DNA of 64,000 nucleotides from Anabaena sp. 4-3. GTDB taxonomy: Bacteria > Cyanobacteriota > Cyanobacteriia > Cyanobacteriales > Nostocaceae. The notes beneath the pieces are model-generated. The model saw only the letters and a program-made list of their open reading frames with translations, did not search any database and was not told the origin of the DNA. Positions 11,408 through 20,717 of this stretch are shown here, piece by piece. The stretch spans positions 124,001-188,000 of the forward strand of contig NZ_LUHJ01000067.1 of assembly GCF_001597745.1 (NCBI RefSeq), read 5' to 3'. The position numbers were made by a program, and so were the translations under genes. Within the stretch, counting starts at the first letter, position 1. The number at the start of each line of letters is the position of its first letter.

Positions 11408-12790
11408 ATGTCAGACTTTTTTAACCAAATTTCTCGCCGGAAATTTATCATCACAGCAGGTGCATCGGCTGGTGCTGTGTTTCTCAAAGGTTGTTTAGGA
11501 AATCCGCCAGAAGCTAACACTGGCGGGAATAGCCAATCTGCACCAACAGCCCAACCAGCCGCTAATATTAGTCCCGAACAAGCCCCAGAAACTAACGCAG
11601 TTAAGTTAGGATATATCCCAATTGTAGAAGCTGCGCCATTAATTATTGCCAAAGAAAAAGGCTTTTTTGCTAAGTATGGGATGACTAATGTTGAACTTTC
11701 TAAACAAGCTTCTTGGGGTGCGGCTAGAGATAACGTAGAAATTGGTTCGGCTGGTGGTGGAATTGATGGTGGTCAATGGCAAATGCCTATGCCCCATTTA
11801 ATTACTGAAGGTTTAATTACCAAAGGTAATCAAAAGATTCCCATGTATGTATTGTGTCAGTTAATTACACATGGAAATGGGATTGCGATCGCCAACAAAC
11901 ACCAAGGTAGCGGCATCGGCTTAAAACTAGCAGGTGCTAAGTCTGTATTCTCCAAACTCAAATCCTCACCCACCCCCTTCACCGCCGCCCAAACATTCCC
12001 CGCCGTTAACCAAGATTTCTGGATTCGCTATTGGTTAGCAGCCGGTGGTATTGACCCTGATGCAGACGTGAAATTGCTCACAGTCCCATCAGCGCAAACC
12101 GTCGCCAACATGAAAACAGGGACAATGGACGCTTTCAGCACCGGCGATCCCTGGCCTTTCCGCATCGTTAAAGACAAAGTAGGCTACATGGCGGCATTAA
12201 CCGCAGAAATTTGGAAAAATCACCCCGAAGAATATCTAGCCATGAGGGCTGATTGGGTTGACCAAAATCCCAAAGCTACCAAAGCCTTATTAAAAGGCAT
12301 CATGGAAGCTCAACAATGGTGCGATAACTTTGATAATCGCCAAGAAATGGCTAACATTTTGGCACAAAGAGCTTATTTTAACGTGCCAGTTGATGTTTTA
12401 ATCGAGCCATTTATGGGTAAATACGACATGGGTGAAGGTCGCAAAATTGATGATAGATCAATGGCAGCTTTGTACTGGAAAGATGAAAAAGGTAGCGTTT
12501 CTTATCCTTACAAGAGTCATGATTTATGGTTCATCACCGAAAGTGTGCGTTGGGGATTCTTACCCAAAGATTACATAGCAAATAATGCAGCCAAAGCTAA
12601 ACAACTAATTGATAAAGTCAACCGCGAAGATATTTGGAAAGAAGCAGCAAAAGAAGCGGGTATTGCGGCGGCTGATATTCCCACTAGCACATCTCGTGGT
12701 GTAGAAGAATTTTTTGATGGTGCTAAGTTCGACCCCGAAAACCCAGAAGCATACCTCAAGAGTTTGCAAATCAAGAAAGTGAGTGTTTAG
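11408..12790 (+). CDS. cmpA: ABC importer substrate-binding lipoprotein, CmpA/NrtA family (probably bicarbonate)
   Basis: A 460-residue periplasmic binding protein. The N-terminus has a twin-arginine motif (SRRKFI, residues 9-14) followed by a lipobox ending LKGC with Cys29, so it is a Tat-exported lipoprotein; a Pro/Ala/Gln-rich linker runs to about 65 and the binding domain from about 66. CmpA and NrtA are close relatives that differ at the ligand pocket. Here Thr189, Gln195 (AAQTFP) and Glu267 ([11 protein letters not shown]) sit where, as I recall the CmpA structure, Thr192, Gln198 and the calcium-binding Glu270 lie; NrtA has His and Lys at the last two. This and the absence of nirA and narB favour bicarbonate, but nitrate or nitrite cannot be excluded. 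GAGGAG lies nine bases before the ATG. Confidence 0.8.
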   Translation: MSDFFNQISRRKFIITAGASAGAVFLKGCLGNPPEANTGGNSQSAPTAQPAANISPEQAPETNAVKLGYIPIVEAAPLIIAKEKGFFAKYGMTNVELSKQASWGAARDNVEIGSAGGGIDGGQWQMPMPHLITEGLITKGNQKIPMYVLCQLITHGNGIAIANKHQGSGIGLKLAGAKSVFSKLKSSPTPFTAAQTFPAVNQDFWIRYWLAAGGIDPDADVKLLTVPSAQTVANMKTGTMDAFSTGDPWPFRIVKDKVGYMAALTAEIWKNHPEEYLAMRADWVDQNPKATKALLKGIMEAQQWCDNFDNRQEMANILAQRAYFNVPVDVLIEPFMGKYDMGEGRKIDDRSMAALYWKDEKGSVSYPYKSHDLWFITESVRWGFLPKDYIANNAAKAKQLIDKVNREDIWKEAAKEAGIAAADIPTSTSRGVEEFFDGAKFDPENPEAYLKSLQIKKVSV

Positions 12791-12793
12791 TTA

Positions 12794-12884
12794 TTAGTCA
12801 TTAGTCATTAGTCATTGGTCATTAGTCATTAGTCATTAGTCATTGGTCATTAGTCATTAGTCATTAGTCATTGGTCATTAGTTA
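12794..12884. repeat. Tandem heptamer repeat TT(A/G)GTCA with 28-base higher-order period
   Basis: Thirteen consecutive heptamers directly after the cmpA stop codon. The order is three TTAGTCA units then one TTGGTCA, repeated three times exactly, then TTAGTTA, giving a 28-base super-period. Such short tandemly repeated repetitive sequences are typical of heterocystous cyanobacteria. Related arrays occur at 18399, 42953 and 57702. Confidence 0.95.
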
Positions 12885-13024
12885 TTAGGAATTGGGCATT
12901 GGATATTCAATAAATCAAAACTCAAAAATAAATCATGCAGAATCAAAGTGATGTAATTTTGAATTTTGATTTTATTTATCTACTCCCAATTCCTTTTTCA
13001 AAGTAGTCATCTGAGGAACAAATC

Positions 13025-13864
13025 ATGACCCTAGCACAAAAAAGACCCGGTAGCCAAAAGCTTGATAATAGCTTTGTATCTCAACTACAAAAGCAATTAC
13101 CTAACGTTGTACCACCCACCATTGCTATTGTTACATTTTTAGTTTTGTGGCAATTATTCTCTTGGACTCCCGGCGCAACATTACCAGGGCCAATTCAGGT
13201 TGTACAAGAAACTTGGGAGTTGATTATTTATCCCTTTTATGATAAAGGAGGGATTGATAAAGGATTATTCTGGCAGATTTTTGCTAGTCTCCAACGGGTA
13301 GCTATTGGTTACTCTTTTGCTGCCGTGATTGGTATTGCTTTAGGCATTGTCATCGGTGTTAATAAAACAATGTCTACAGCGTTAGATCCTCTGTTTCAGT
13401 TATTGCGAACTGTACCGCCTTTGGCTTGGGTGCCTATTTCCTTGGCAGCCTTACGCCAAAACGAACCCGCCGCCCTATTCGTGATTTTTATCACCGCAAT
13501 TTGGCCGATTTTAATTAACACTGCGGTCGGTGTGAAAGAAATCCCCCAAGACTATAACAACGTTGCCAAAGTTCTACAACTTTCTAAAAAAGACTATTTC
13601 TTGAACATCCTCATTCCTGCTGCCTTGCCCTACATTTTTACAGGTTTGAGAATTGCAATTGGTTTAGCTTGGTTGGCAATTATCGCCGCAGAAATCGTTA
13701 TGTCAGGTATCGTAGGTATCGGCTTTTTCATCTGGGATGCCTATCAAAACAACTACATCAGTGAAATTATCTTGGCACTCGTTTACATCGGTGCAGTTGG
13801 TTTGTTACTAGACAAACTCATGGCTTGGATTCAAACCCTGATTTTACCAACTGAAAAGAAATAA
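13025..13864 (+). CDS. cmpB: ABC importer inner-membrane permease, CmpB/NrtB family
   Basis: A 279-residue permease of the nitrate/sulfonate/bicarbonate (NitT/TauT) type. About six hydrophobic helices are visible (around 35-52, 96-118, 125-165, 200-225, 230-250, 255-270). The conserved coupling loop that docks on the ATPase is NNVAKVLQLSKKDYFLNILI around residue 178-197, followed by the family PAALPYIFTGLRIA. It works as a homodimer with the CmpC/CmpD ATPases and receives substrate from the lipoprotein encoded just upstream. Start ATG has GAGG nine bases upstream. The cmpA-cmpB gap is about 230 bases, longer than usual because of the heptamer array. Confidence 0.88.
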   Translation: MTLAQKRPGSQKLDNSFVSQLQKQLPNVVPPTIAIVTFLVLWQLFSWTPGATLPGPIQVVQETWELIIYPFYDKGGIDKGLFWQIFASLQRVAIGYSFAAVIGIALGIVIGVNKTMSTALDPLFQLLRTVPPLAWVPISLAALRQNEPAALFVIFITAIWPILINTAVGVKEIPQDYNNVAKVLQLSKKDYFLNILIPAALPYIFTGLRIAIGLAWLAIIAAEIVMSGIVGIGFFIWDAYQNNYISEIILALVYIGAVGLLLDKLMAWIQTLILPTEKK

Positions 13865-13945
13865 TTTTTGGGGACTGGGTATTAAGAAAAAGTTCTCCCT
13901 CATCCCCCCTACACCCTACACCCTACACCCTACTTCCTGAAAACT

Positions 13946-15949
13946 ATGTCTGTATTTGTTGCGGTTGACCAAATTGACAAAGTATTTAATCTGACTGGCG
14001 GCGGTCAATATATTGCCTTAAAAGGAATTGACCTGCAAATTAAAAAAGGTGAATTTGTTTCTTTAATTGGTCACTCTGGTTGTGGTAAATCCACATTATT
14101 AAATATGATTGCGGGTTTGGATTTACCAACAGAAGGTGTGGTGACACTGGAAGGACAAAGAATTACCAGACCAGGCCCAGACCGGATGGTAGTATTCCAA
14201 AATTATTCTTTGTTACCTTGGCGGACAGTTAGAGAAAATATTGCTCTGGCGGTTGATTCCGTGATGAAGGGAATGCCAGCAGGTGAACGTAAGGCGGTTG
14301 TAGAAAAACATATCGATATGGTGGGGTTGCGTCCCCATGCTGACAAACAACCGGGAATGTTATCTGGTGGACAAAAACAACGGGTAGCGATCGCCCGCGC
14401 CTTAGCAATTCGCCCTAAACTACTACTATTAGATGAACCCTTCGGCGCACTAGATGCCCTCACCAGAGGTAACTTACAAGAACAGTTAATGCAAATCTGC
14501 GAAGAAAATGAAGTTACCGCCGTCATGGTAACTCATGACGTAGATGAAGCCGTGCTGTTATCTGATAGAATCGTCATGCTCACCAATGGCCCAGAATCTA
14601 AAATTGGTGACATCTTAGAAGTTGATATCCCCCGACCCCGTAAACGCATGGAAGTAGTCGAACACCCCAGCTATTACAGCCTACGGAGTGAAATGATTTA
14701 CTTCCTCAACCAACAAAAACGGGTGAAGAAAATTCGCGCCAGAAAAACGGCGGCTGTGTCTCGGCATGGCTTAGAAAAAGTTAACCTAGACATTGGCTTC
14801 CTACCCCTCACCGCTTGCGCCCCCCTCGCCGTCGCTAAAGAAAAAGGCTTCTTCACCAAACACGGTTTAGATGAAGTTAACCTAGTCCGGGAAACAAGCT
14901 GGCGCGGTATCGTTGATGGTATCTCTGGCGGTTATATCGATGCGGCACAAATGCCTTCCGGGATGCCTATGTGGTTAACATTGGGAGGACATAACAATCA
15001 ACCCCTCCCCGTTGTCACCTCCCTCACCATGACCCGCAACGGTAACGCCATCACCTTGGCGAAACGCTTCTATGACCAAGGTGTGCGTACTTTATCTGAC
15101 TTCAAAGATTATCTGTTGCGTACCCGTGACCAACGCCACATCATGGGGGTAGTGCATCCCGCATCAATGCACAACTTATTGCTGCGTTATTGGCTAGCAG
15201 CAGGGGGAATTGACCCCGATATAGATGTGGACATGAAAACTATCCCTCCCGCCCAGATGGTAGCTGACTTGCAAGCAGCCAGCATTGACGGTTACTGTGT
15301 CGGTGAACCTTGGAACTACCGCGCGACTGAGGAAGGTATAGGCTTTACTATCGCCACAGACTTAGAAGTTTGGTTAGGACATCCCGGTAAAGTTCTGGGT
15401 GTACGCGAAGATTGGGCGGAAGCTTATCCTAATACTTATATTGCTTTAACTAAAGCTTTGCTGGAAGCTTGCCAATATTGTGCAGACCCAAACAATGCTG
15501 AAGAAATTAGACGTATTGTTGCAGGTCGAGATTACGTCAGCACTGATTTAGAGTATATTCAACTGGAAGACCCTGATTCGGTTGCCTGTAGTTTAGACCA
15601 TCCACTGCGGCAGTATGCTCACCATCAATTCTATTCTGAGTCGGCAATTAATCGCCCCAGCCGTACTGAACAAATTTGGATTATGAGTCAATTGGCGCGT
15701 TGGGGTGATACTCCCTTCCCTAGAAACTGGGTAGAAGTTGTAGAGAGAGTTTGCAGTGTGCGTGTTTTCAGCACTGCTGCTAGAGAGTTAGGTTTGGATG
15801 TTAGCTATACTCGTCAACCTATTCAGTTATTTGATGGTACTCCGTTTAATGCTGATGATCCTCTTGCTTATCTCAACAGTTTGAGGATTAAGCGTGATGT
15901 TTCAGTGGCGGAAGTGATTCTTGATTCTCCAACTAGACGAGTGGCGTAG
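13946..15949 (+). CDS. cmpC: ABC importer ATPase fused to a substrate-binding-like domain, CmpC/NrtC family
   Basis: A 667-residue fusion. Residues 1-255 are an ABC ATPase: Walker A GHSGCGKS at 42-49, signature LSGGQKQ at 139-145, Walker [10 protein letters not shown] with Asp163/Glu164, and the switch His197. From about 278 to 650 comes a cytoplasmic domain homologous to the binding protein of the same operon ([19 protein letters not shown], then GEPWN at about 455), which in the CmpC/NrtC family serves as a regulatory nucleotide- or substrate-sensing domain that inhibits transport. It pairs with the shorter CmpD. A CCTACAC-type heptamer run lies just before the start. The two copies of the binding domain in one operon are normal for this family. 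Confidence 0.9.
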   Translation: MSVFVAVDQIDKVFNLTGGGQYIALKGIDLQIKKGEFVSLIGHSGCGKSTLLNMIAGLDLPTEGVVTLEGQRITRPGPDRMVVFQNYSLLPWRTVRENIALAVDSVMKGMPAGERKAVVEKHIDMVGLRPHADKQPGMLSGGQKQRVAIARALAIRPKLLLLDEPFGALDALTRGNLQEQLMQICEENEVTAVMVTHDVDEAVLLSDRIVMLTNGPESKIGDILEVDIPRPRKRMEVVEHPSYYSLRSEMIYFLNQQKRVKKIRARKTAAVSRHGLEKVNLDIGFLPLTACAPLAVAKEKGFFTKHGLDEVNLVRETSWRGIVDGISGGYIDAAQMPSGMPMWLTLGGHNNQPLPVVTSLTMTRNGNAITLAKRFYDQGVRTLSDFKDYLLRTRDQRHIMGVVHPASMHNLLLRYWLAAGGIDPDIDVDMKTIPPAQMVADLQAASIDGYCVGEPWNYRATEEGIGFTIATDLEVWLGHPGKVLGVREDWAEAYPNTYIALTKALLEACQYCADPNNAEEIRRIVAGRDYVSTDLEYIQLEDPDSVACSLDHPLRQYAHHQFYSESAINRPSRTEQIWIMSQLARWGDTPFPRNWVEVVERVCSVRVFSTAARELGLDVSYTRQPIQLFDGTPFNADDPLAYLNSLRIKRDVSVAEVILDSPTRRVA

Positions 15950-15990
15950 TTGAGGGTGAGAGAGTGTCGCGAGGTTTGAGTTGATTTTTA

Positions 15991-16033
15991 AACGCAGAGG
16001 TACGCGGAGGTAAACGCGGAGGTACGCGGAGGT
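15991..16033. repeat. ACGCGGAGG-type tandem repeat
   Basis: Four near-copies of AACGC(A/G)GAGGT(A) in a row between cmpC and cmpD. The same core words appear inverted inside the smc gene (35494-35527), so this looks like one member of a dispersed cyanobacterial repeat. No other feature in the 169-base spacer. Confidence 0.75.
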
Positions 16034-16118
16034 TGAGGATCGGCAATTTCGGTTGCTCTCTGTTCAATGTTTTTTTCGGAATTAAGTCAAGTTTTCAATC
16101 TATTACTCGGTTAATACT

Positions 16119-16988
16119 ATGGCAAGCCGTAATTCAAATGTTACTGATTTTACTAGAGATAGACAGGGAAGACCTTTAGGTGTTGGTAATCAGGGTCATA
16201 GAAGTTTCTTAGAAATTCAAGATGTTACTAAGGTATATCCGACTAAGAAAGGCCCTTTTACTGTTCTTGATGGTGTTAACTTGAATGTAGAGCAGGGTGA
16301 GTTTATTTGTGTTATCGGTCACTCTGGTTGTGGTAAGTCTACTCTGCTAAATATGGTGTCGGGGTTCGCTACTCCTACTACTGGGCAAGTTTTATTGGAG
16401 GGTCAACCAATTACTCAGCCCGGCCCCGATAGAATGGTGGTGTTTCAAAATTATGCTTTGTTACCTTGGCGTACTGCTTTTGAAAATATCTATTTAGCTG
16501 TTAATGCTGTTTACCCCAACAAGATGGAAGCCGAAAAACGGGCTATTGTTCGGGAACATTTGGCAATGGTGGGTTTATCTGATGCGATGGAGAAGAAGCC
16601 TACCCAAATGTCCGGCGGTATGCGACAACGGGTTTCTATTGCTCGCGCTTTGGCTATTCGTCCCAAGGTGTTGATTTTAGATGAGCCTTTTGGCGCGTTA
16701 GACGCGATTACTAAGGAGGAGTTACAGGAAGAACTGCTGAAAATTTGGAATGAAAATCGCTGTACGGTGTTGATGATTACTCACGATATCGATGAGGCGT
16801 TGTTTTTGGCAGATAAGTTAGTGATGATGACTAATGGCCCACACGCTAAGATTGGTGAGGTGATGGAAATTCCTTTTTCTCGTCCACGCGATCGCGCCCG
16901 CATTATGGAAGATCCACAATATTACAAGCTGCGTAACTATGCGCTTGATTTCCTCTTTAACCGGTTTGCCCACGATGATGTCGGTTAA
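16119..16988 (+). CDS. cmpD: ABC importer ATPase, CmpD/NrtD family
   Basis: A 289-residue ATPase, the short partner of the fused CmpC. Walker [10 protein letters not shown] at 67-75, Q-loop in VVFQNYALLPW, signature MSGGMRQRV at 164-172, Walker B VLILDEPFG, switch His in MITHDIDEAL. The N-terminal 28 residues before the ABC fold are polar and variable. It is the last gene of the operon; a hairpin with a T-run follows about 115 bases after the stop. No nitrate reductase (narB) follows, which separates this operon from the classical nirA-nrtABCD-narB arrangement. Confidence 0.9.
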   Translation: MASRNSNVTDFTRDRQGRPLGVGNQGHRSFLEIQDVTKVYPTKKGPFTVLDGVNLNVEQGEFICVIGHSGCGKSTLLNMVSGFATPTTGQVLLEGQPITQPGPDRMVVFQNYALLPWRTAFENIYLAVNAVYPNKMEAEKRAIVREHLAMVGLSDAMEKKPTQMSGGMRQRVSIARALAIRPKVLILDEPFGALDAITKEELQEELLKIWNENRCTVLMITHDIDEALFLADKLVMMTNGPHAKIGEVMEIPFSRPRDRARIMEDPQYYKLRNYALDFLFNRFAHDDVG

Positions 16989-17100
16989 CAGTGTTCCCAG
17001 ATGACCACAATTGGGATCAGGGTAAAAGATAAAATGTAAAATTTGGTCATTTTGCTGTTTATCTTTTGCCCTTTTCTTTTTATAATCAATCAACTATAGA

Positions 17101-17137
17101 TAAACGCCGATAAATCATCGGTGTTTAGTTGTTTTTT
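17101..17137 (+). terminator. Rho-independent-type terminator after the importer operon
   Basis: Stem AAACGCCGAT / ATCGGTGTTT with a four- to six-base loop, followed by AGTTG and six T residues. Placed after cmpD in the right orientation. Confidence 0.75.
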
Positions 17138-17487
17138 CAACAATTCTTAATTATGAGGTTTTATCTATGTAAATTATAATTTCATCACTATAAATAAATG
17201 TAAATATTTCTCAAGGTGGATTGACATATAAAAAGTATTCTGAATCTAAATTTTAGATAATCACAACAAGATTAATTAATTAAAACTATCTTTCCTTCTA
17301 TGTTTTCTTTTTGATACCCAGGCATAGACACATATAAAGATAATCAAGTTAAGCTAGATTACGCCAGATGACTGTCATAAGTTTTTTTGTTACTTAAGCA
17401 ACAAAAAATTTTTAGTATGTAAGTAAAAAGTGAGCAGTGTAGATGGTTGTGGATAATTCTTCATATTGCCTTCAAAGAGTACGCCCC
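17138..17487. other. AT-rich intergenic region upstream of the lipid kinase
   Basis: About 350 bases after the terminator, without a supported gene. It has a TTGACA at 17221 with only a weak -10 word 17 bases later, so a promoter is possible but not shown. Nothing else recognised. Confidence 0.5.
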
Positions 17488-18363
17488 ATGAATAACCGCG
17501 CACTGCTGTTAATAAATCATCATGCTCGCCACGGTCAAAAACGTCTCTTAGAAGCAATTAATTGCTTAAAAAAACTCGGCTTTCAGTTAATTGAAGAATC
17601 AACAGAACACCCCTCACATTTAGCTCAAATTATACATCAATATAAAAATCAAGTTGACTTAGTAATAGTTGGCGGTGGTGATGGTACTCTCAATGCGGTA
17701 GTAGATGCTTTGGTAGAAACTCAATTACCCTTGGGAGTTTTACCTTTAGGAACTGCTAATGATTTAGCTAGAACTTTAGGAATTACTAACTCTCTACAGG
17801 AAGCCTGTGAAATAATTGCTCATGGTGAATTGCGGCGCATTGATTTAGGTTGGGTAAATGGTAAACATTTTTTTAATGTTGCTAGTTTGGGTTTGAGTGT
17901 CAAAATTACGCAAAAATTGACGAAAAAAATTAAACGACGCTGGGGTGTCTTTGCCTATGCTGCGACTGCATTACAAGTAATTTGGGAGTCTCGCCCCTTT
18001 AGTGCCGAAATTCGCATGAATGGTCAATCATATCGCGTCAAAACAGTACAAATCGCTGTCGGCAATGGTCGCTACTATGGTGGTGGTATGGCTGTAGTCC
18101 ATGATGCCAAAATTGATGACCAAAGACTCGACCTTTATAGTTTAGAAATTAAAAAGTGGTGGCAAATTATACCCTTGCTACCTGCTATCCGCAAAGGTAG
18201 ACATATTCATCGCCAAAATGTCCGCGCTTTACATGGACAAGAAATTGAAGTTTACACCCGTAAACCCCGCCCCATCAACACCGATGGCGAAATTACCACT
18301 TACACCCCTGCTCATTTCCGTGTCATCCCGAAAGCTGTGGCTGTTTTTGTTCCACCAGTGTAA
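17488..18363 (+). CDS. Diacylglycerol/lipid kinase family protein (YegS/DgkB-like)
   Basis: A 291-residue soluble lipid kinase of the DAGK catalytic family. Visible motifs: NHHARHG near the N-terminus, the nucleotide loop VIVGGGDGTLNAVVDAL at about 62-78, PLGTANDLARTLG, and the C-terminal DGE (NTDGEI) that matches the conserved acidic site of the family. It should phosphorylate a lipid such as diacylglycerol or a related head group using ATP; substrate is not determinable. The ATG at 17488 (MNNRALLLINHHARHG) is preferred because homologues start close to the LLLINxxA strand; an in-frame ATG at 17443 would add 15 atypical residues. It may be co-transcribed with the ExoD-like gene downstream. 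Confidence 0.87.
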   Translation: MNNRALLLINHHARHGQKRLLEAINCLKKLGFQLIEESTEHPSHLAQIIHQYKNQVDLVIVGGGDGTLNAVVDALVETQLPLGVLPLGTANDLARTLGITNSLQEACEIIAHGELRRIDLGWVNGKHFFNVASLGLSVKITQKLTKKIKRRWGVFAYAATALQVIWESRPFSAEIRMNGQSYRVKTVQIAVGNGRYYGGGMAVVHDAKIDDQRLDLYSLEIKKWWQIIPLLPAIRKGRHIHRQNVRALHGQEIEVYTRKPRPINTDGEITTYTPAHFRVIPKAVAVFVPPV

Positions 18364-18398
18364 CAGAAGTGTAGGGGTGTAGGGGTGCGAGGAGAGAA

Positions 18399-18461
18399 TG
18401 ACCAATGACCAATGACTAATGACCAATGACCAATGACTAATGACTAATAACTAATGACTAT
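18399..18461. repeat. Tandem heptamer repeat TGAC(C/T)AA
   Basis: Nine heptamers, the reverse complement type of the TT(A/G)GTCA array after cmpA, placed after the lipid kinase stop. A GTGTAGG-type heptamer run precedes it (18369-18387). Confidence 0.9.
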
Positions 18462-18560
18462 CTCTGCAATGATACTCAAAAATTTGATATATTCAGGAAT
18501 AGTGCCGGGTGCATTTGTATTTAACTTGAAGTGTCTTTTAGGTAAGTCAAGCGGGGTACT

Positions 18561-19193
18561 GTGAAAACTCAGATGGACTCACACCAAATACACCTGAGAT
18601 TTTCTCAAGATATTAAGTTATTGCTACAACGTCTAGCCCAAGAACCTCTGTCTCTTGGTGAAATTCTGGCGGAAACATCTGAAAGGGGTTTTAGTTTAGT
18701 CATTACGTTATTAGTTCTGCCCTTTTTGTTGCCTATGCCACCAGGGTTAACAGGGCCTTTTGGTGCGGCTTGTTTATGCTTGTCTGTACAGATGATACTC
18801 GGTCGGCGATCGCCTTGGCTACCTAAACGCATCGCCCGCTATAAATTCCCTCGCCCCTTTGCTCACGTACTTCTACAAAACCTACGCCGTGTTACCAAAG
18901 TCTTAGAAAAAATTACCCGTCCCCGCTTGACAAAAATCGCTAATTATGATTTAACTTGGCGGATCAATGGCTTGTGTATCTCTTGGTTAACATTATTACT
19001 GATGTTACCAGTCCCCTTCACTAATCCCATCCCCACAGTCGGAATTTTACTTTTAGCAGTCGCCACCATTGAGTCAGATGGCTTATTAATTTGGATCAGC
19101 TATGGCATCACTATTTTAATTACCATGCTATTTGGATTTATCGGTTATGCCTTGTGGTTAGCACCTAGCTTATTACCATCTATTTTTAGATAA
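18561..19193 (+). CDS. ExoD-family membrane protein
   Basis: A 210-residue protein matching the exopolysaccharide synthesis ExoD family: a soluble N-terminus (LRFSQDIKLLLQRLAQEPLSLGEIL) followed by TSERGFSLVITLLVLPFLLP and a block PPGLTGPFGAACLCLSVQM with RRSPWLPKRI, then two or three further hydrophobic helices near the C-terminus. ExoD was linked to exopolysaccharide production and alkali tolerance in rhizobia; the biochemical role is unknown. The frame starts at GTG (18561); an ATG at 18573 is the alternative. A clear terminator follows immediately. Confidence 0.85.
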   Translation: MKTQMDSHQIHLRFSQDIKLLLQRLAQEPLSLGEILAETSERGFSLVITLLVLPFLLPMPPGLTGPFGAACLCLSVQMILGRRSPWLPKRIARYKFPRPFAHVLLQNLRRVTKVLEKITRPRLTKIANYDLTWRINGLCISWLTLLLMLPVPFTNPIPTVGILLLAVATIESDGLLIWISYGITILITMLFGFIGYALWLAPSLLPSIFR

Positions 19194-19228
19194 AAGCCCC
19201 TAGCTCAAAACTCAGGGGCTTGTTTTTC
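19194..19228 (+). terminator. Rho-independent terminator after the exoD-like gene
   Basis: Stem AAGCCCCT / AGGGGCTT (extended by AG-CTC pairs) directly followed by GTTTTTCTT, starting within a few bases of the stop codon. Confidence 0.88.
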
Positions 19229-19737
19229 TTAAGGTGCATCTACTTAACTTATATATTCATTCAGATTTATGTAACATCAGGAAGAATTACTAGCCAGTGG
19301 TTGCTCATGAGATTAATGTCTTGACACTCTCCGCCCTATAAGGGCGGAGATTCTTCAATCATAGACCCAACTTGCTCATGCAAGATTTCTCCAACCTGAG
19401 TAGAGGTCGAATCTCCCAAAGCGTTCGGATCTAAGATCCAAGTTCCCGTATGCCCTACGGTACTCAAGGCTAATTTCAGAATGTTGATTGCAGCATTCCA
19501 ATCTCTATCCATCTCAAAACCACATTCACAGACATGAGTTCTTGTAGATAAAGATTTTTTAACTACCGCACCACAATTAGAACATTCTTGGGAAGTATAG
19601 GCAGGATTAACAGCAACAGTTATTCTGCCAAACTTCACCCCAAAATACTCTAACCACTTTCTGAATTGATACCAACCAGCATCATTAATAGATTTGGCAA
19701 GACAATGATTTTTGACTAAATTTTTAATCCTCAAATT

Positions 19738-19762
19738 TAGCCTTCGGCAAGGCTTCGCCTAC
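19738..19762. repeat. Small dispersed repeat inserted in tnpB (frame-breaking copy)
   Basis: A 25-base near-palindrome beginning TAGCCTTCGGC and ending CTTCGCCTAC. It is almost the same as the copy at 19820-19843. In the tnpB frame it reads VGEALPKA and causes the frameshift. Its resemblance to the very small mobile repeats reported from Nostoc genomes is from memory. Confidence 0.85.
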
Positions 19763-19819
19763 ATAGGCTACCAAATCGTTAGATTGGATTACGCAACGCG
19801 CTACTCTCTTAGCGTGTTC

Positions 19820-19843
19820 TAGCCTTCGGCGGGCTACGCCTAC
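19820..19843. repeat. Small dispersed repeat inserted in tnpB (in-frame copy)
   Basis: A 24-base copy, TAGCCTTCGGC then GGGCTACGCCTAC, 58 bases from the other copy. Twenty-four bases keep the frame and encode VGVARRRL within the helical region before the catalytic Glu block. Confidence 0.85.
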
Positions 19844-20717
19844 ACGTTGCCTACTTATTTTGAGGTGTACTCGACCTAATCTATTAACAGCTTTTTTACG
19901 GTTGATAGAAGCCCTTTTTTTGCGAGAAACACGACGTTGATAAAACTTTAATCGTTTTTCTCCTATGCGATAAAATCTAGGATTAGGTTCACTATGCCCA
20001 TTACTATCTGTGTAGAACTCTTTTAGACCCACATCTAAACCAATGGTTTTACCAGTCGGCTGTGTTTCTATTTTGTTATCTACACTTATCAAGAATTGGG
20101 CATAATATCCATCGGCACGACGTACCAATCTAACCCGTTTTATCTGGTCTATTGGATAGAAGTTTAAGTCCCACGTTCCTTTTAGTTTAAGGTTGCCAAT
20201 TCCCTTTTTATCTGTAAAAGTAATCTGCTTTCTCGTTTGTGATAACTTCCAGCCAGAGGTTTTGTATTCCACTGAACGGTTATTTTTCTTAAATTTTGGA
20301 TAACTTTTCCTTCCGGCAATATTCTTTTTGCAGTTATCATAAAACCGAGCTATTGAGCTATACGCTCTTTCTACTCCTACCTGACAAGCATGAGAGTTTA
20401 AAGCTTTCACAAAGGGATATTCAGCCCTTAATGCAGTGTTGTAGCGATATAACTCTTTCTGCCCTACACCATGATTATCCATCCAGAAACGGATACACTT
20501 ATTGCGGACAAATTGAGCCGTTCTTATCGCCTCATCTATAGCTGCGTATTGAGTTGTTTTCCCTTTGACTTTAAACTCTACAACTCTCATTGACGTGGAA
20601 AACATCTACGGCATTTATCCTAACACAAACAAAGCCGCCCTACAAGGGCGGGGCTTGTATCCCATTGTTTTTGGTCATGCTATACTAAACGTAGTCGTTA
20701 TGAGTTTGTATAAGTTT

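Larger units (their letters stand above)
19336..20605 (-). pseudogene. tnpB: Disrupted tnpB, RNA-guided nuclease of IS200/IS605 family
   Basis: The gene is split into two frames that overlap at 19724-19734. The 5' part (293 residues) has the N-terminal domain and the first RuvC block GLDVGLKEF with its catalytic Asp. The 3' part (132 residues) has the continuation IKNLVKNHCLAKSINDAGW, the zinc finger CSNCG...CECG and DRDWNAA with the third catalytic Asp. Intact relatives read NDLVAYEDL(R/K)IKN across the joint; here a dispersed repeat sits after NDLVAY, replaces the YEDL block that holds the catalytic Glu, and shifts the frame by one. A second copy of the same repeat lies in frame upstream. 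The protein should be inactive as a nuclease. Confidence 0.88.
19321..20660 (-). mobile_element. IS200/IS605-type element carrying only tnpB (no tnpA)
   Basis: A tnpB-only element. Both ends carry GC-rich hairpins: TCTCCGCCCT / AGGGCGGAGA at 19328-19350 (3' end of tnpB) and AGCCGCCCT / AGGGCGGGGCT at 20633-20655 (5' end), as expected for single-strand transposons of this family. No TnpA (HUH transposase) is present, so it depends on a related element for movement. The region just beyond the tnpB stop would encode the guide (omega/re) RNA in active elements. Its left end lies about 60 bases before the NTRC start codon. Exact ends cannot be fixed without comparison to an empty site. Confidence 0.8.

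Noticed and set aside
12794-12884. Possible CRISPR array
   Set aside because: Units are seven bases long with no spacers; it is a tandem heptamer array. The other heptamer arrays were rejected for the same reason.
20565-20717. Upstream extension of the NTRC frame into the IS element
   Set aside because: These codons come from the IS end and do not match the family; the family N-terminus starts at 20718.
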